Positions 46,541 to 55,072 of a stretch of DNA of 64,000 nucleotides are shown here, in pieces. The notes under the pieces were generated by a model that was given only the letters and a program-made list of their open reading frames with translations, was not told where the DNA came from and did not search any database. The stretch is from assembly GCA_016718205.1 (NCBI GenBank), contig JADKEB010000036.1:156923-220922 (forward strand). The letters are read 5' to 3'. The translations under genes were made by a program, and so were the position numbers. Numbering within the stretch: the stretch's first letter is position 1; every line of letters begins with the position of its first letter. The DNA is from Saprospiraceae bacterium (GTDB lineage Bacteria > Bacteroidota > Bacteroidia > Chitinophagales > Saprospiraceae).

Positions 46541-46790
46541 GGGTGTATCCCAAAATTGCACTATACTATATAATTTTTAAGTTCTGAATTTAATGGATTA
46601 TCCAAATAGTTAGGAGTTTAAGGATGGGTCGTCTCAAGCATAGCTCGACGGGATCTTCAGAGCTTGTCAAGCTATGCTTGAGACGACCCACGCCAATGTT
46701 TTCAATATTAGCACTGGTCTCCCCTTCAGGGGTTGGGGGTAAGTATAGGCAAATATAGCAAGTTAATTTTTTTCTCAAAAGTTACACTTA
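46541..46790. repeat. Composite of repeat fragments with a 21-bp hairpin
   Basis: The stretch begins with a family 1 end (GGGTGTATCCCAAAATTGCA) and ends with another family 1-like part (GGTCTCCCCTTCAGGGG, then GGCAAATATAGCAAGTTAAT). In the middle TGGGTCGTCTCAAGCATAGC (from 46625) pairs with GCTATGCTTGAGACGACCCA (to 46690) around a 24-base loop. Parts recur at 36.9 kb and 48.57-48.65 kb. Confidence 0.6.
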
Positions 46791-46855
46791 TTACAGATTG
46801 TATTGATTTTTTACCAAATATCAATTTTTTTATGCTTTTATACCGACGAGAATTT

Positions 46856-47042
46856 AGAGTATGTTTAAATTTTTATTGTCTTAAAATCAATGTATTATGA
46901 ACCTGACTTCAAAATAATCGCCTTATTTAGTTCACCTGCCCGCCTATGATATAGTTGTCAGGCAGGCTAAATGCGTTGATTATTTTATTGTCAGAACCAT
47001 AATCTCTTGATTTACAACTAAGAAAAATTTTATACATACTCT
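46856..47042. repeat. MITE-like element, family 2 (copy c)
   Basis: A 187 bp element with ends AGAGTATGTTTAAA and ATACATACTCT, TTA on both sides. The interior (ATGAACCTGACTTCAAAATA) is shared with 54785-54940 in opposite orientation and differs from copies a and b, so the family has two sub-types with the same ends. Confidence 0.65.
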
Positions 47043-47049
47043 TATTTTG

Positions 47050-47129
47050 CAAATAATTCTGTCGCCATTATACTCAAAATGAATAAATTGATAAGTTAAA
47101 TTTTCGCAAACCAATTTATTTTGAGTTTA
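47050..47129. repeat. Hairpin repeat family 4 (copy 3)
   Basis: CAAATAATTCTGTCGCCATT is followed by ACTCAAAATGAATAAATTG and then CAATTTATTTTGAG, which pair. It lies directly upstream of the nucleotidyltransferase gene. Confidence 0.55.
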
Positions 47130-47177
47130 AATTATCAAGCATTACCTTTGCGTCTTCAATATAATAGAATACATAAA

Positions 47178-48086
47178 ATGAAACCTACTTTATTGGTACT
47201 GGCAGCGGGGATGGGCAGTCGTTATGGAAAACTAAAACAGATGGATGCATTTGGACCAAATGGAGAGACAATCATAGATTACTCTTTGTATGATGCAATC
47301 AATGCCGGGTTTGGTAAAGTTGTCTTTATCATCAGAGAGTTTTTTAAAGAAGAATTTGTAAATTATTTTCAGCATAAACTGGATGGTAGGATAGAGGTAG
47401 AATTTGTGACACAAGAATTGTACAAGGTGCCGGAAGGGTCTACTTACAATCAGGAAAGAGAAAAACCCTGGGGTACTGCTCATGCAATATGGGTTGCAAA
47501 AGATGTCATCCACGAACCTTTTGGGGTGATCAATGCAGATGATTATTATGGAGTCGATTCTTTTTATCAGCTCGCAGGATTTTTGAAAGATAGTGTTCAA
47601 AATTCCAATAAAGATTATTCTGTAATAGGGTATTATCTCAGAAATACTTTATCAGAACACGGTACGGTCAATAGGGGAGTGTGTACCGTAGATCCGGATA
47701 ACAATCTGGTAGATATCCGAGAGTGCGTAAAAATCAAAAGAGATGAAGACTGTATCATCAAGTACCCTGACAATGATGATTTTAAATTTTTGTCTGAAAA
47801 CACATTGGTTTCTATGAATATGTGGGGATTTATGCCTTCTTATTTTGATTACTGTACAGATTCTTTCACTCATTTTCTTCAGGAGAATGGCGAAAAACTG
47901 ACCTCTGAGTTTTACATTCCTACTCTTATAGATGAATTAATAAAAAATAACGTCCTGAATGTCAAGGTCATCGATACTGAGTCTGATTGGTTTGGAGTAA
48001 CTTATCAGGAAGATAAGCCCTTTGTCATGGAAAAAATCCGGGATCTAATCACTAAAGGTGTTTATCCCGAAAAGCTTTGGACATGA
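47178..48086 (+). CDS. Sugar nucleotidyltransferase-like protein
   Basis: A 302-residue NTP-transferase fold protein from ATG 47178; the frame upstream from 47121 is repeat-derived. The N-terminus LLVLAAGMGSRYGKLKQMD is the nucleotide-binding signature, with KPWGTAHAIW and NADDYYG as later motifs. It probably activates a sugar phosphate with a nucleotide, for surface glycan or wall precursors; the sugar cannot be told. It overlaps the DUF2905 gene by four bases. Confidence 0.8.
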   Translation: MKPTLLVLAAGMGSRYGKLKQMDAFGPNGETIIDYSLYDAINAGFGKVVFIIREFFKEEFVNYFQHKLDGRIEVEFVTQELYKVPEGSTYNQEREKPWGTAHAIWVAKDVIHEPFGVINADDYYGVDSFYQLAGFLKDSVQNSNKDYSVIGYYLRNTLSEHGTVNRGVCTVDPDNNLVDIRECVKIKRDEDCIIKYPDNDDFKFLSENTLVSMNMWGFMPSYFDYCTDSFTHFLQENGEKLTSEFYIPTLIDELIKNNVLNVKVIDTESDWFGVTYQEDKPFVMEKIRDLITKGVYPEKLWT

Positions 48087-48313
48087 ATCAGGATATCGGA
48101 AAATGGACCATTCTGGCCGGAATTCTTATCGCTATCGGAGGTATCATCTGGTATTTTTTTGGTGATAAACTCGGGTTTCTTGGTAACCTGCCCGGTGACT
48201 TTAAAGTAGAAAAAGAAAATTTCAGATTTTATTTTCCGCTTACTACCCTGATATTGATCAGTGTACTCATCAATATCATCATACGAATTGTGAAATATTT
48301 CAACGTTCCCTGA
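48083..48313 (+). CDS. DUF2905 small membrane protein
   Basis: 76 residues with two membrane helices flanking GNLPGDFKVEKENFRFYFP, the DUF2905 pattern. The ATG at 48083 overlaps the preceding stop (ATGA), showing translational coupling with the nucleotidyltransferase gene. Function unknown. Confidence 0.8.
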   Translation: MNQDIGKWTILAGILIAIGGIIWYFFGDKLGFLGNLPGDFKVEKENFRFYFPLTTLILISVLINIIIRIVKYFNVP

Positions 48314-48404
48314 ACGCATTTTTCAGGTTAGAAGTTTAAGCTGTCAATATGGAAAAATTCTTGCAGCAATCCAACATGAGATGTTAATTCCGCTTACTTT
48401 TTAC

Positions 48405-48570
48405 TTAGACTCTGTTAAAAAATAACTGATCCATTTTGTCTCGTTCTTTTGCTCTTTTTCTGCGTTGTAAAATCGTTAAATAGCTAAGGCTATTCGCCTC
48501 ATTTACGCCTTGAAAAAGAACAAATTAACTTCGCCAATTCTGCGCCATTTATTTATTAACAGAGCCTTAG
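48405..48570. repeat. MITE-like element, family 3
   Basis: A 166 bp element with imperfect ends TTAGACTCTGTTAAAAAATA and TTTATTAACAGAGCCTTAG. A partial family 1 fragment (GGTCTCCCCTTCAGGGG) follows to about 48650. No coding frame. Confidence 0.6.
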
Positions 48571-48693
48571 CGCTGGTCTCCCCTTCAGGGGTTGGGGGTA
48601 AGTATAGGCAAATATAGCAAGTTAATTTTTTTCACAAAAGTGCAATTTTATTCTAAAGAAAGCTCAAAAATCAATTAACCTATTTATTTAAGT

Positions 48694-49017
48694 ATGTTTT
48701 TTGTCAAAGAACTTGGACACTGCTATCCCAATTGGGCACCTACGGAACATTGGAACTGGCTAAAACAATATAGATTAAATGGTGTAAGTGCTACAGTTGA
48801 CGATATTGAAAATAGCAATAGTTTCAACTTCTATCCTAACCCTTGTAAGGATAAAATACATTTTAACAATAAGGTTAACTACACTATTTTTGACATAGGC
48901 GGAAGGATATTTTTAAAAGATATTGACAATTCAGTTTCTATGTATGATCTTCCAAAAGGAATGTCCTTTGTAAATGATGGTAAAATAAGCCGAAAATTGG
49001 TTGTTATAAAGGATTGA
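48694..49017 (+). pseudogene. 3' fragment of a T9SS-exported hydrolase
   Basis: A 107-codon frame without signal peptide. The first 30 residues (LGHCYPNW, TEHWNWLKQY) look like the end of an alpha/beta-hydrolase of the esterase/PHB-depolymerase type, where GH-W-PN carries the catalytic His. The rest is a type A T9SS sorting domain (FNFYPNPCKDKIHF, YDLPKGM). The 5' part is missing and repeat elements lie immediately upstream, so this is a truncated remnant. Confidence 0.6.
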
Positions 49018-49118
49018 AAAGGTTATATTTAATGTACTTTTCTTTCCTTTGGTAGTTTGTTTTCGCTCTTACATACATTATAAATTATTGCATTTACGGG
49101 AATTTGGTTAGGCTTAAT

Positions 49119-49796
49119 TTATACTATTATTTTCCTCAGTGCTTCTTTTTTTGTTAGGCCAGATAACTGTGGGTTGGCTTCTACAAAGCTGATCACAGCT
49201 TGAGGCTGAATACTGCTATAATTTCTCAAAGCCCAGCCCTGAGCTTTTCTCACAAAAAATTCTGAACTCGTATCATGCTTGAGTATGGCTTCGCAAAGCA
49301 TATCCCAGTCTGTTTCTTTTTTGTATTTGAGTTGAAAAATGACCGATGACCTTTGCAGCCAGATATTTTTGCTTTCCATCCACCGGTACACATAGTTGTT
49401 TCTGCAATTGATGTCTTTTTTGAATATAGCCCCGGCAATATTGGGGGCAAGGCCATCTACGGTGTCCCACCATGATTTGGTGAGGATCAATTGTTCGAGT
49501 ATAGGTACATTGGTGCAATCCATCTTTTTGGCAAGTGGTGTCATCAAGTCGATGGCAATATACTGACATTCTCTGAAAGGACTCTTCCACAATTTTTCTA
49601 TCAATTGCCAAAACCTGTCATCTGGACTTATTTTTTTGTCTTTTCTAAAGCTACTCACCAATTCTTTTCTTTCAGGACTTGAAATGCCCAGAAATTCAAA
49701 CTGATTTTTCATATAGGCCTTCATACCTATCGCCTTTTCAGGATTTGCCAACGACTGACACGCATCTATGATTTCATCAAACCATTCTTTCATCAT
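49119..49796 (-). CDS. AlkD-like DNA alkylation repair protein
   Basis: A 225-residue all-helical HEAT-repeat protein of the AlkD family, which removes N3/N7-alkylated purines. ECQYIAIDLM, TKSWWDTVDGLA and FVRKAQGWALRNYS are family landmarks; the WWDTVD segment holds the catalytic-site Trp and Asp. The ATG overlaps the stop of the upstream membrane-protein gene by four bases. Confidence 0.88.
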   Translation of the reverse strand: MMKEWFDEIIDACQSLANPEKAIGMKAYMKNQFEFLGISSPERKELVSSFRKDKKISPDDRFWQLIEKLWKSPFRECQYIAIDLMTPLAKKMDCTNVPILEQLILTKSWWDTVDGLAPNIAGAIFKKDINCRNNYVYRWMESKNIWLQRSSVIFQLKYKKETDWDMLCEAILKHDTSSEFFVRKAQGWALRNYSSIQPQAVISFVEANPQLSGLTKKEALRKIIV

Positions 49797-50479
49797 CCAT
49801 CGGTGTAAACTTCTTCATAGTGGGTCTTATCGCTGGATAAGATCACAATAAAAAGTATAAGGCAAGTAAAAATGGAAATTGCTGCACCGAGACTGTTTCC
49901 AAGAGAAATCAAAGTGCCTCCTTCACCTGATAACATCACCCATCTCACTACACTAAACAGAATGTTGGTACCCAAAACAGCATACGCCAACTTGATCGAA
50001 AAACTCTTTTTAATCAGTAAAAAAAGACCTCCAACTAAAAATAGAAATGAAAAAAACAAGCCGATATAACCAAATGTGATGATTTTTTTTATCGTTTTTT
50101 CAGGAAGATCCACCATAGTTCCAAACATGTCTTTCACACTTTTCATATCACTGTTTGATGTATCTTTAGCGTCAGAAGTCATCCCTTCTGAAGTAATACT
50201 ATCTGTTGTGGAAGTCATTGAGCCAGCATCACCTTGTTCTGGACCCTGCTCTAGGGAGTCTGGTTCTGAAGCATCGTTATCTTCATCATTTACTTCAACT
50301 TCCTTGTTAGTTTTATTGGAATTTTTGGCCTTAGTTTCCATATTTTCAAGTATTTTATCTTTCATATCGAGGATCGATCGGATATTGATGGATTGAATAT
50401 CATTCTTGATACCGCAGCCTCCGATCAACATCATCAATATAGCCACAATGATGGCCCAGGTTGGTGTTTGTGATTTCAT
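49793..50479 (-). CDS. Hypothetical four-helix membrane protein
   Basis: 228 residues: a first hydrophobic segment (residues 8-24), a long acidic, low-complexity stretch (about 45-115, EVNDEDNDASEPDS), then three more membrane helices (about 135-215). I do not recognise a family. It is coupled by overlap to the AlkD-like gene. Confidence 0.55.
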   Translation of the reverse strand: MKSQTPTWAIIVAILMMLIGGCGIKNDIQSINIRSILDMKDKILENMETKAKNSNKTNKEVEVNDEDNDASEPDSLEQGPEQGDAGSMTSTTDSITSEGMTSDAKDTSNSDMKSVKDMFGTMVDLPEKTIKKIITFGYIGLFFSFLFLVGGLFLLIKKSFSIKLAYAVLGTNILFSVVRWVMLSGEGGTLISLGNSLGAAISIFTCLILFIVILSSDKTHYEEVYTDG

Positions 50480-50550
50480 CTGTTTATTTTTAGTTTATCT
50501 CTCGACCGCAATGCGGCACAAGATCTGAATGCCTGATATTTAATGCCAGA

Positions 50551-50575
50551 CCTGCCTCGCCGTACCGGAGGCAGG
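50551..50575. repeat. Hairpin in the 50480-50916 gap
   Basis: CCTGCCTC and GAGGCAGG pair around a 9-base loop, with CCAG/CTGG extending the stem imperfectly. Similar GCAGGCAGG motifs occur in the repeats at 42.7 and 46.95 kb. The rest of the 437-base gap shows no gene. Confidence 0.45.
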
Positions 50576-50916
50576 CTGGTGGAACAACTGCCCGCTCTTC
50601 TTTCGGCTATCAATCTCCAATTATCATACTCCTTTGTGTCCAGCGTCCAGATGTGGGTGTTTTATCTATTTAAAAATTTATGCAGCACTTTCAAAGTGCC
50701 GGTATTTAATTGTTACTACTCGCTTCGAGATCGGAGTGAGGAAACCTTGAAAAGCAAAAAATCATAATCCTTTGTGAATAAAATGATACTGCGTCTCATG
50801 ATGGTTACATCCCTCAGATATTTTGCTTCAAATTTACATCAAAGATACCATTTCGAAAAAAGATTTTTCCAACTTTAGACTTAGTATTTTGATTTTTCTA
50901 ACTTTTGACCAGTCTC

Positions 50917-51507
50917 CTAAGGCAGATCTAATCCTGCTAAAACGAAAGGCACATTTTTGACAGCTTTGATGCTTTCTATATTTAATAAGAGTTTAATATC
51001 CGGATCAATAGGATCATTAAAAAAATAAGTGTGTACATTATTTGATACTGATGATGAAACTGATGTTATTCTATTGCCTTTAGCATCTTCAAATTCCAAT
51101 GACAAAATAGAAGTCGCATCTCCTTTAAATACTAAAAAAATGGCTTTTTGTATATCGTCTTCCGAATAATAGGTGAGGTTGTTCACCAGGCTTGCAACAT
51201 TATAGGCAAAATCCTTCTCGCTATCAGGAAGTTTTTCTATTTCTTTGTATCTGGTTTCAAGATCAGTTTTACTGAGTTTTTGCAGTGCCGCCTTGTCATA
51301 ATAGTACAAACTGTATGGTGCATTTTTAGGGGCAATATTCACTTCAGCTTTTTTGCTGAAATCACTTAATTTGACTATACCGCCATTAGCCTCGGTAGGC
51401 TTAAAAAAACTTACAATTCCATCAAGTGAAATAGTGGAAGCTGACCTGGAAGCTTTCTGGAGTTGAATGAAAAGACTTTCAGTTACAGGCTTGTATTGAC
51501 TCCTTAA
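50917..51507 (-). pseudogene. Hypothetical protein lacking its N-terminus
   Basis: The frame is open from 51507, after a stop, to 50917, but has no good start until GTG 51342. Residues upstream of that GTG (SLFIQLQKASRSASTISLDGIV) look like normal protein in the same frame, so the gene has probably lost its signal peptide and first exon-like part to a deletion. The product is beta/alpha mixed with KNAPYSLYYYDK and LDLP at the end; the family is not recognised. It is the last frame of the 54515-to-50917 gene string. Confidence 0.45.
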
Positions 51508-51541
51508 TTAGTTTAATTAAAAGAGCTTACTGGTCACTGAT

Positions 51542-52003
51542 TCAAAACTTGTATTTTCCGACTTTTTCACTAAATTTCAGGTACTCGCTCAAAGCAGCTG
51601 AACCATACCAAGGGATCATATCTACATCAAAAATGCCGGCTTTGATGGCAGGATCTGTTTCGCATAGCACTTTTGCTTCTTCAACTGTTTTTACATTCAG
51701 TATAAATAAACCTCTGAAAGTCAGTTCGTTTTTCCCAAATGGTCCAGCCACCACCAATAGTCCTTCCTTTGCCAAACGATTGATATTGTCCATATGCCCC
51801 TTAAATAATTGGGTCTCTTTTTCCTTGTCTTCAATCTTGGTCTTACCCGTCTTTAATATCACGAAGACATAATTTTTCATGCCATAATCATCAGCTCCAA
51901 GTTTGGTAGCGAGAGCTGAATCATAATCCAGATTCAAAGTTTGAGCATTGATACTGCAATTGATTAAGATGGCAATCATGCTAATAAAAAATAACTTGCT
52001 CAT
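51542..52003 (-). CDS. Exported YciI-like protein
   Basis: A 153-residue protein with a signal peptide (ending SINAQ). The mature part has the YciI/YCII dimeric ferredoxin-like fold: YVFVILKTG, GHMDNINRLAKEGLLVVAGPFG, RGLFILNV and AKVLCETDPAI. Cytoplasmic relatives are small enzymes of uncertain role; this periplasmic form is common in Bacteroidota. It lies 30 bp after the Omp28-like gene. Confidence 0.8.
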   Translation of the reverse strand: MSKLFFISMIAILINCSINAQTLNLDYDSALATKLGADDYGMKNYVFVILKTGKTKIEDKEKETQLFKGHMDNINRLAKEGLLVVAGPFGKNELTFRGLFILNVKTVEEAKVLCETDPAIKAGIFDVDMIPWYGSAALSEYLKFSEKVGKYKF

Positions 52004-52033
52004 TTGATGCTCTTGTTTAAGGATTTTAGAAAA

Positions 52034-52867
52034 TTATTTTACAAGTTTACTATAATATGCCTGTGCTACACTTTTATCTTTGGGATCATTTTTATGGATG
52101 GTGATGACAATTTCTATGTTTTCCGGTACCCAAAGTCCATCGGTAGTAGATGGCAAAGTATAAGAATAAGACTTTCTGATGATATCATTTTTTTTAAGTG
52201 AAGCACCCAATGCGTCTCCGTCAAACTTTGTCATCATATCCCTGAGGATGTGCTTATGATTATAATTCTCCACAATGACCGCTCCATTGGTTTGAGCATC
52301 AATGATATTGGACTCAGTGATAAACACGCTGATGTTGTAATTGCCATCGAGATTTTGGAGCGGAATGGCTGCTATTTCCAGTTCGATTTTTCTGGTATTT
52401 TTATCATATTTGATCTCCGGAATGATATTCAAAACGTGTGGCTTCTGCAGTTCTTTTTCAATTGCGGCTTGCCATTGATCAGGGATGCCGATCATGATAA
52501 TGTCGTTTTCATCAGGAACTCTGTTGATAGAAGCTGATGGTTTGCCAAACCAGGGTTTAAACCAGTTTTCAAGGTCTTTTGCTTTTGGATTTCTGAAGTC
52601 GTATTTACTTTTCGCGGTAGGTTTTGAAAGAAAATCTCCGTGAATAGCTACTGCAGCGACCCTCCCAGGGAATTTTGTTAGAATGTTATCTATTGCCGTA
52701 TTTCCTTTCGGGCAATTGGGACAACTCGCACCCGACAAATCTTCGATGATCACTACCCTGTCAGATTTGGGTATTACCGGATCTGCCAGTTTTATCGGGA
52801 TTTCTTCACATCCCATAATTAAAACCATTGACAGCAGATAAAAAGATATTGCAAATATTTTTGTCAT
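52034..52867 (-). CDS. Omp28-like thioredoxin-fold lipoprotein
   Basis: A 277-residue lipoprotein (lipobox LIMGC at residue 20). Residues about 35-165 form a thioredoxin-like fold with a redox CPNC motif (EDLSGASCPNCPKG), and the rest is beta-rich, as in Omp28-related outer-membrane proteins of Bacteroidota. A role in envelope thiol chemistry is inferred. It begins 13 bp after the DUF6029 gene, a frequent pairing. Confidence 0.8.
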   Translation of the reverse strand: MTKIFAISFYLLSMVLIMGCEEIPIKLADPVIPKSDRVVIIEDLSGASCPNCPKGNTAIDNILTKFPGRVAAVAIHGDFLSKPTAKSKYDFRNPKAKDLENWFKPWFGKPSASINRVPDENDIIMIGIPDQWQAAIEKELQKPHVLNIIPEIKYDKNTRKIELEIAAIPLQNLDGNYNISVFITESNIIDAQTNGAVIVENYNHKHILRDMMTKFDGDALGASLKKNDIIRKSYSYTLPSTTDGLWVPENIEIVITIHKNDPKDKSVAQAYYSKLVK

Positions 52868-52880
52868 AAGTCTTTATATT

Positions 52881-54515
52881 TTAAAAAGTTGTGTTCATTG
52901 AAAATCTGAAACCGCTGAATGCAGGCTCCAATCTGCAGATACCACCGCTACATACAACACCTTCCACCTGCTTGACATACCGCAGGCTGTATCTTTGCGC
53001 ATCAGAGAAATATACAACACCCAAAGTTGGATAAAAGATTTTTTCTATCTCGCCTTTAGGATTTTCTTTTTTTGGCTTGACGTTGTACATCCCGGATACT
53101 TCAAAGTTCCATTTGGGTGCCACACTGTATTCAACCAATCCAAAAAGCCAGCTTCCAAAATCCTGATCAGTCTTCATATATTGAAATTCCGTACGCAAAG
53201 ACCTCGATGACGTAAACCTATACAGAAAGTCCACATAGGGCACTACAGTTTTTACAAGAGGTACTTCTGATTTCATTTCATACACTTCCTGATTATATGT
53301 TAACAACTGAACTCCGGATATAAGCTGCCATTTTCTTTTGTATTTATAGACCAACTCTGTATAAATCTCTTGAAAAAGCCTACCTCCTTCGATGGTTCTG
53401 ATGTCTGATACATTGACGGCAGCACTAAATGCTTTCGAAAATTTGTATCTGATATCTGCTGCATATGCCATTTCTGACAGATCCTGTGCTGCAGGACTAT
53501 ATCTTGCTGTCAGCCTGTAAGTATTTTGTCTGTTGAGAGGAAGCAAAAAATTGACAAGGCCTCTGAGTAGTCTTTGGTTGGGATCAATTCTGAAATTAAA
53601 ATTTTCCGTTCTTTTGGCTTCCACATTGATACCAAGTTTCCCTTTGGTGTATGAAAGACTGGAGTAGAGTACGGAGCCGGTCTTTTGCTCCAGTTTGCCT
53701 ATGGATGAACCAATGATCTCTCGCTTTTCAGCAAAAGGATTGTAAAAAATATCATCAGACTTCAAGGTAACTTCGGTATATAGGCTGAATCCTTTGTATT
53801 GTGCAGTATTGTAAAAAGTTCCACCATATACATTGTGATTTGGCATGAAGCGATCTTCTTCAAGATAGGTCCGTAATGCATCTGCTACTCCGGCCATATT
53901 TTCATCAGAAATAGTTCTGTTGACAAATCCTATACCGGGGGCCAATGTGACAGGTGACTCTTCACTGCCCAGACTTAAAAATCCTTCCAACCTTACACCT
54001 TTCAGATTGCCTGAATAGGTGTCAAAAGCATTTTTTTGTTTACCGGCGAATCCTGTGACATTCCATGAGTCATTAAAATTGTATTTGATCCTGGCACTAT
54101 AGAGCGCATTATCAATAAATAATGGGCGATTTTCAAATGCTCTGAATAGCACTCCCGACCCAATCTGATCATACAGATATCCGGCACTGATTTCTACCTT
54201 ATCTAATTTTTTTTGAACAAACCATCTGCCTATGCCTATACCGGAGTAGGAATCTGTGGGATTTCTTAGATTTGAATTATTAAACATATCAAACCGTACT
54301 CCCAGAGTAAAATCTTTAATAGAATAATTAAGGTTAAGCCACGCTTCCCCACCAAAAAACTGGCGGTCATATTGAGGTGTATTGATGGCATTGATCGCCG
54401 AATCGCGTAAAAAAACATTGGCATTGGTCTCAAATGCACCTGAAATCACCCCTTTTTCCTGACCAGACATCACAGATGACCATACCATCAATGCAGAAAA
54501 CAGATACTTTATCAT
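52881..54515 (-). CDS. DUF6029 outer-membrane protein
   Basis: 544 residues with signal peptide (ending VMSGQ) and beta strands to the C-terminus (FSGFRFSMNTTF). The motif AGYLYDQIGSGVLFRAFENRPLF, read in two parts, and DNALYSARIKY identify the DUF6029 family, believed to be barrel proteins. It is the first gene of the operon with the Omp28-like and YciI-like genes. Confidence 0.82.
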   Translation of the reverse strand: MIKYLFSALMVWSSVMSGQEKGVISGAFETNANVFLRDSAINAINTPQYDRQFFGGEAWLNLNYSIKDFTLGVRFDMFNNSNLRNPTDSYSGIGIGRWFVQKKLDKVEISAGYLYDQIGSGVLFRAFENRPLFIDNALYSARIKYNFNDSWNVTGFAGKQKNAFDTYSGNLKGVRLEGFLSLGSEESPVTLAPGIGFVNRTISDENMAGVADALRTYLEEDRFMPNHNVYGGTFYNTAQYKGFSLYTEVTLKSDDIFYNPFAEKREIIGSSIGKLEQKTGSVLYSSLSYTKGKLGINVEAKRTENFNFRIDPNQRLLRGLVNFLLPLNRQNTYRLTARYSPAAQDLSEMAYAADIRYKFSKAFSAAVNVSDIRTIEGGRLFQEIYTELVYKYKRKWQLISGVQLLTYNQEVYEMKSEVPLVKTVVPYVDFLYRFTSSRSLRTEFQYMKTDQDFGSWLFGLVEYSVAPKWNFEVSGMYNVKPKKENPKGEIEKIFYPTLGVVYFSDAQRYSLRYVKQVEGVVCSGGICRLEPAFSGFRFSMNTTF

Positions 54516-54581
54516 CTTGAAAGAATTATATATTTAATAACTTGAAAAATAACTTCTTTGTTGCCATTCTGGTTGGTATTG

Positions 54582-54618
54582 AAAAAAAAAGTGGACAATT
54601 TCTTATCCACTTTTTTTT
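54582..54618. terminator. Bidirectional intrinsic terminator
   Basis: An A-run plus GTGGA pairs with TCCAC plus a T-run around a 10-base loop. It has T-runs in both directions and could end minus-strand transcription coming from the trpB2-like gene. Confidence 0.7.
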
Positions 54619-54625
54619 ATCCTAA

Positions 54626-54782
54626 TGCTCTGTCAAGATAATAAGTTAAATTATAATGGCCGTTATTTTTTTATAGATCAAGGCAAAAAACGCAGGCGTA
54701 GCAGTAGCTACGGCGAGTATTTTTAACGCAGAGCTATGGAAAAAGAACAACATTTCATTAAGTTCTTTATCTGGACAGAGCA
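54626..54782. repeat. MITE-like element, family 3 relative
   Basis: Ends TGCTCTGTCAAGATAA and TTATCTGGACAGAGCA enclose 157 bp with an inner CGTAGCAGTAGCTACGGCG palindrome. It stops three bases before the next element. Confidence 0.65.
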
Positions 54783-54784
54783 CT

Positions 54785-54940
54785 AGTGTATTGTTTAAAA
54801 TTTTTCTCAGTTGCTAATCATTAGACCATGGTTCTGGCAATAAAAGAATTAACGAGTTTAGTTTACTAAACGAGGCTATTATTTTGAAGTCAGGTTCATA
54901 AGATATTGATTATAAGGCAATATAAATTTAAACATACTCT
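54785..54940. repeat. MITE-like element, family 2 (copy d)
   Basis: The right end TTTAAACATACTCT is intact; the left end AGTGTATTGTTTAAA is worn. The interior is the inverse of 46856-47042 (ATTTTGAAGTCAGGTTCATA). Confidence 0.6.
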
Positions 54941-54950
54941 TAAACTCATT

Positions 54951-55044
54951 GTCGTTTAGTTAAGCCGTTTTTAGTTGTTTTTACCCATCCTAAATCCTTC
55001 CCTTAAAATGGAAGGACTTCATAAAGTGGTCTAAACTAAACGAC
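54951..55044. repeat. Inverted repeat GTCGTTTAGTT
   Basis: GTCGTTTAGTT (54951-54961) and AACTAAACGAC (55034-55044) bracket 72 bases containing an inner hairpin (CCTTCC / GGAAGG). It lies just downstream of the trpB2-like gene. Confidence 0.5.
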
Positions 55045-55072
55045 GTTGATATTAAACTAAATTATTGCGAAC

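Noticed and set aside
46590..46778. 62-codon frame on the minus strand containing LCLRRP
   Set aside because: It is read through the 46.6-kb hairpin; the same residues appear in a shadow frame at 36838-37026, so it is repeat sequence, not a gene.
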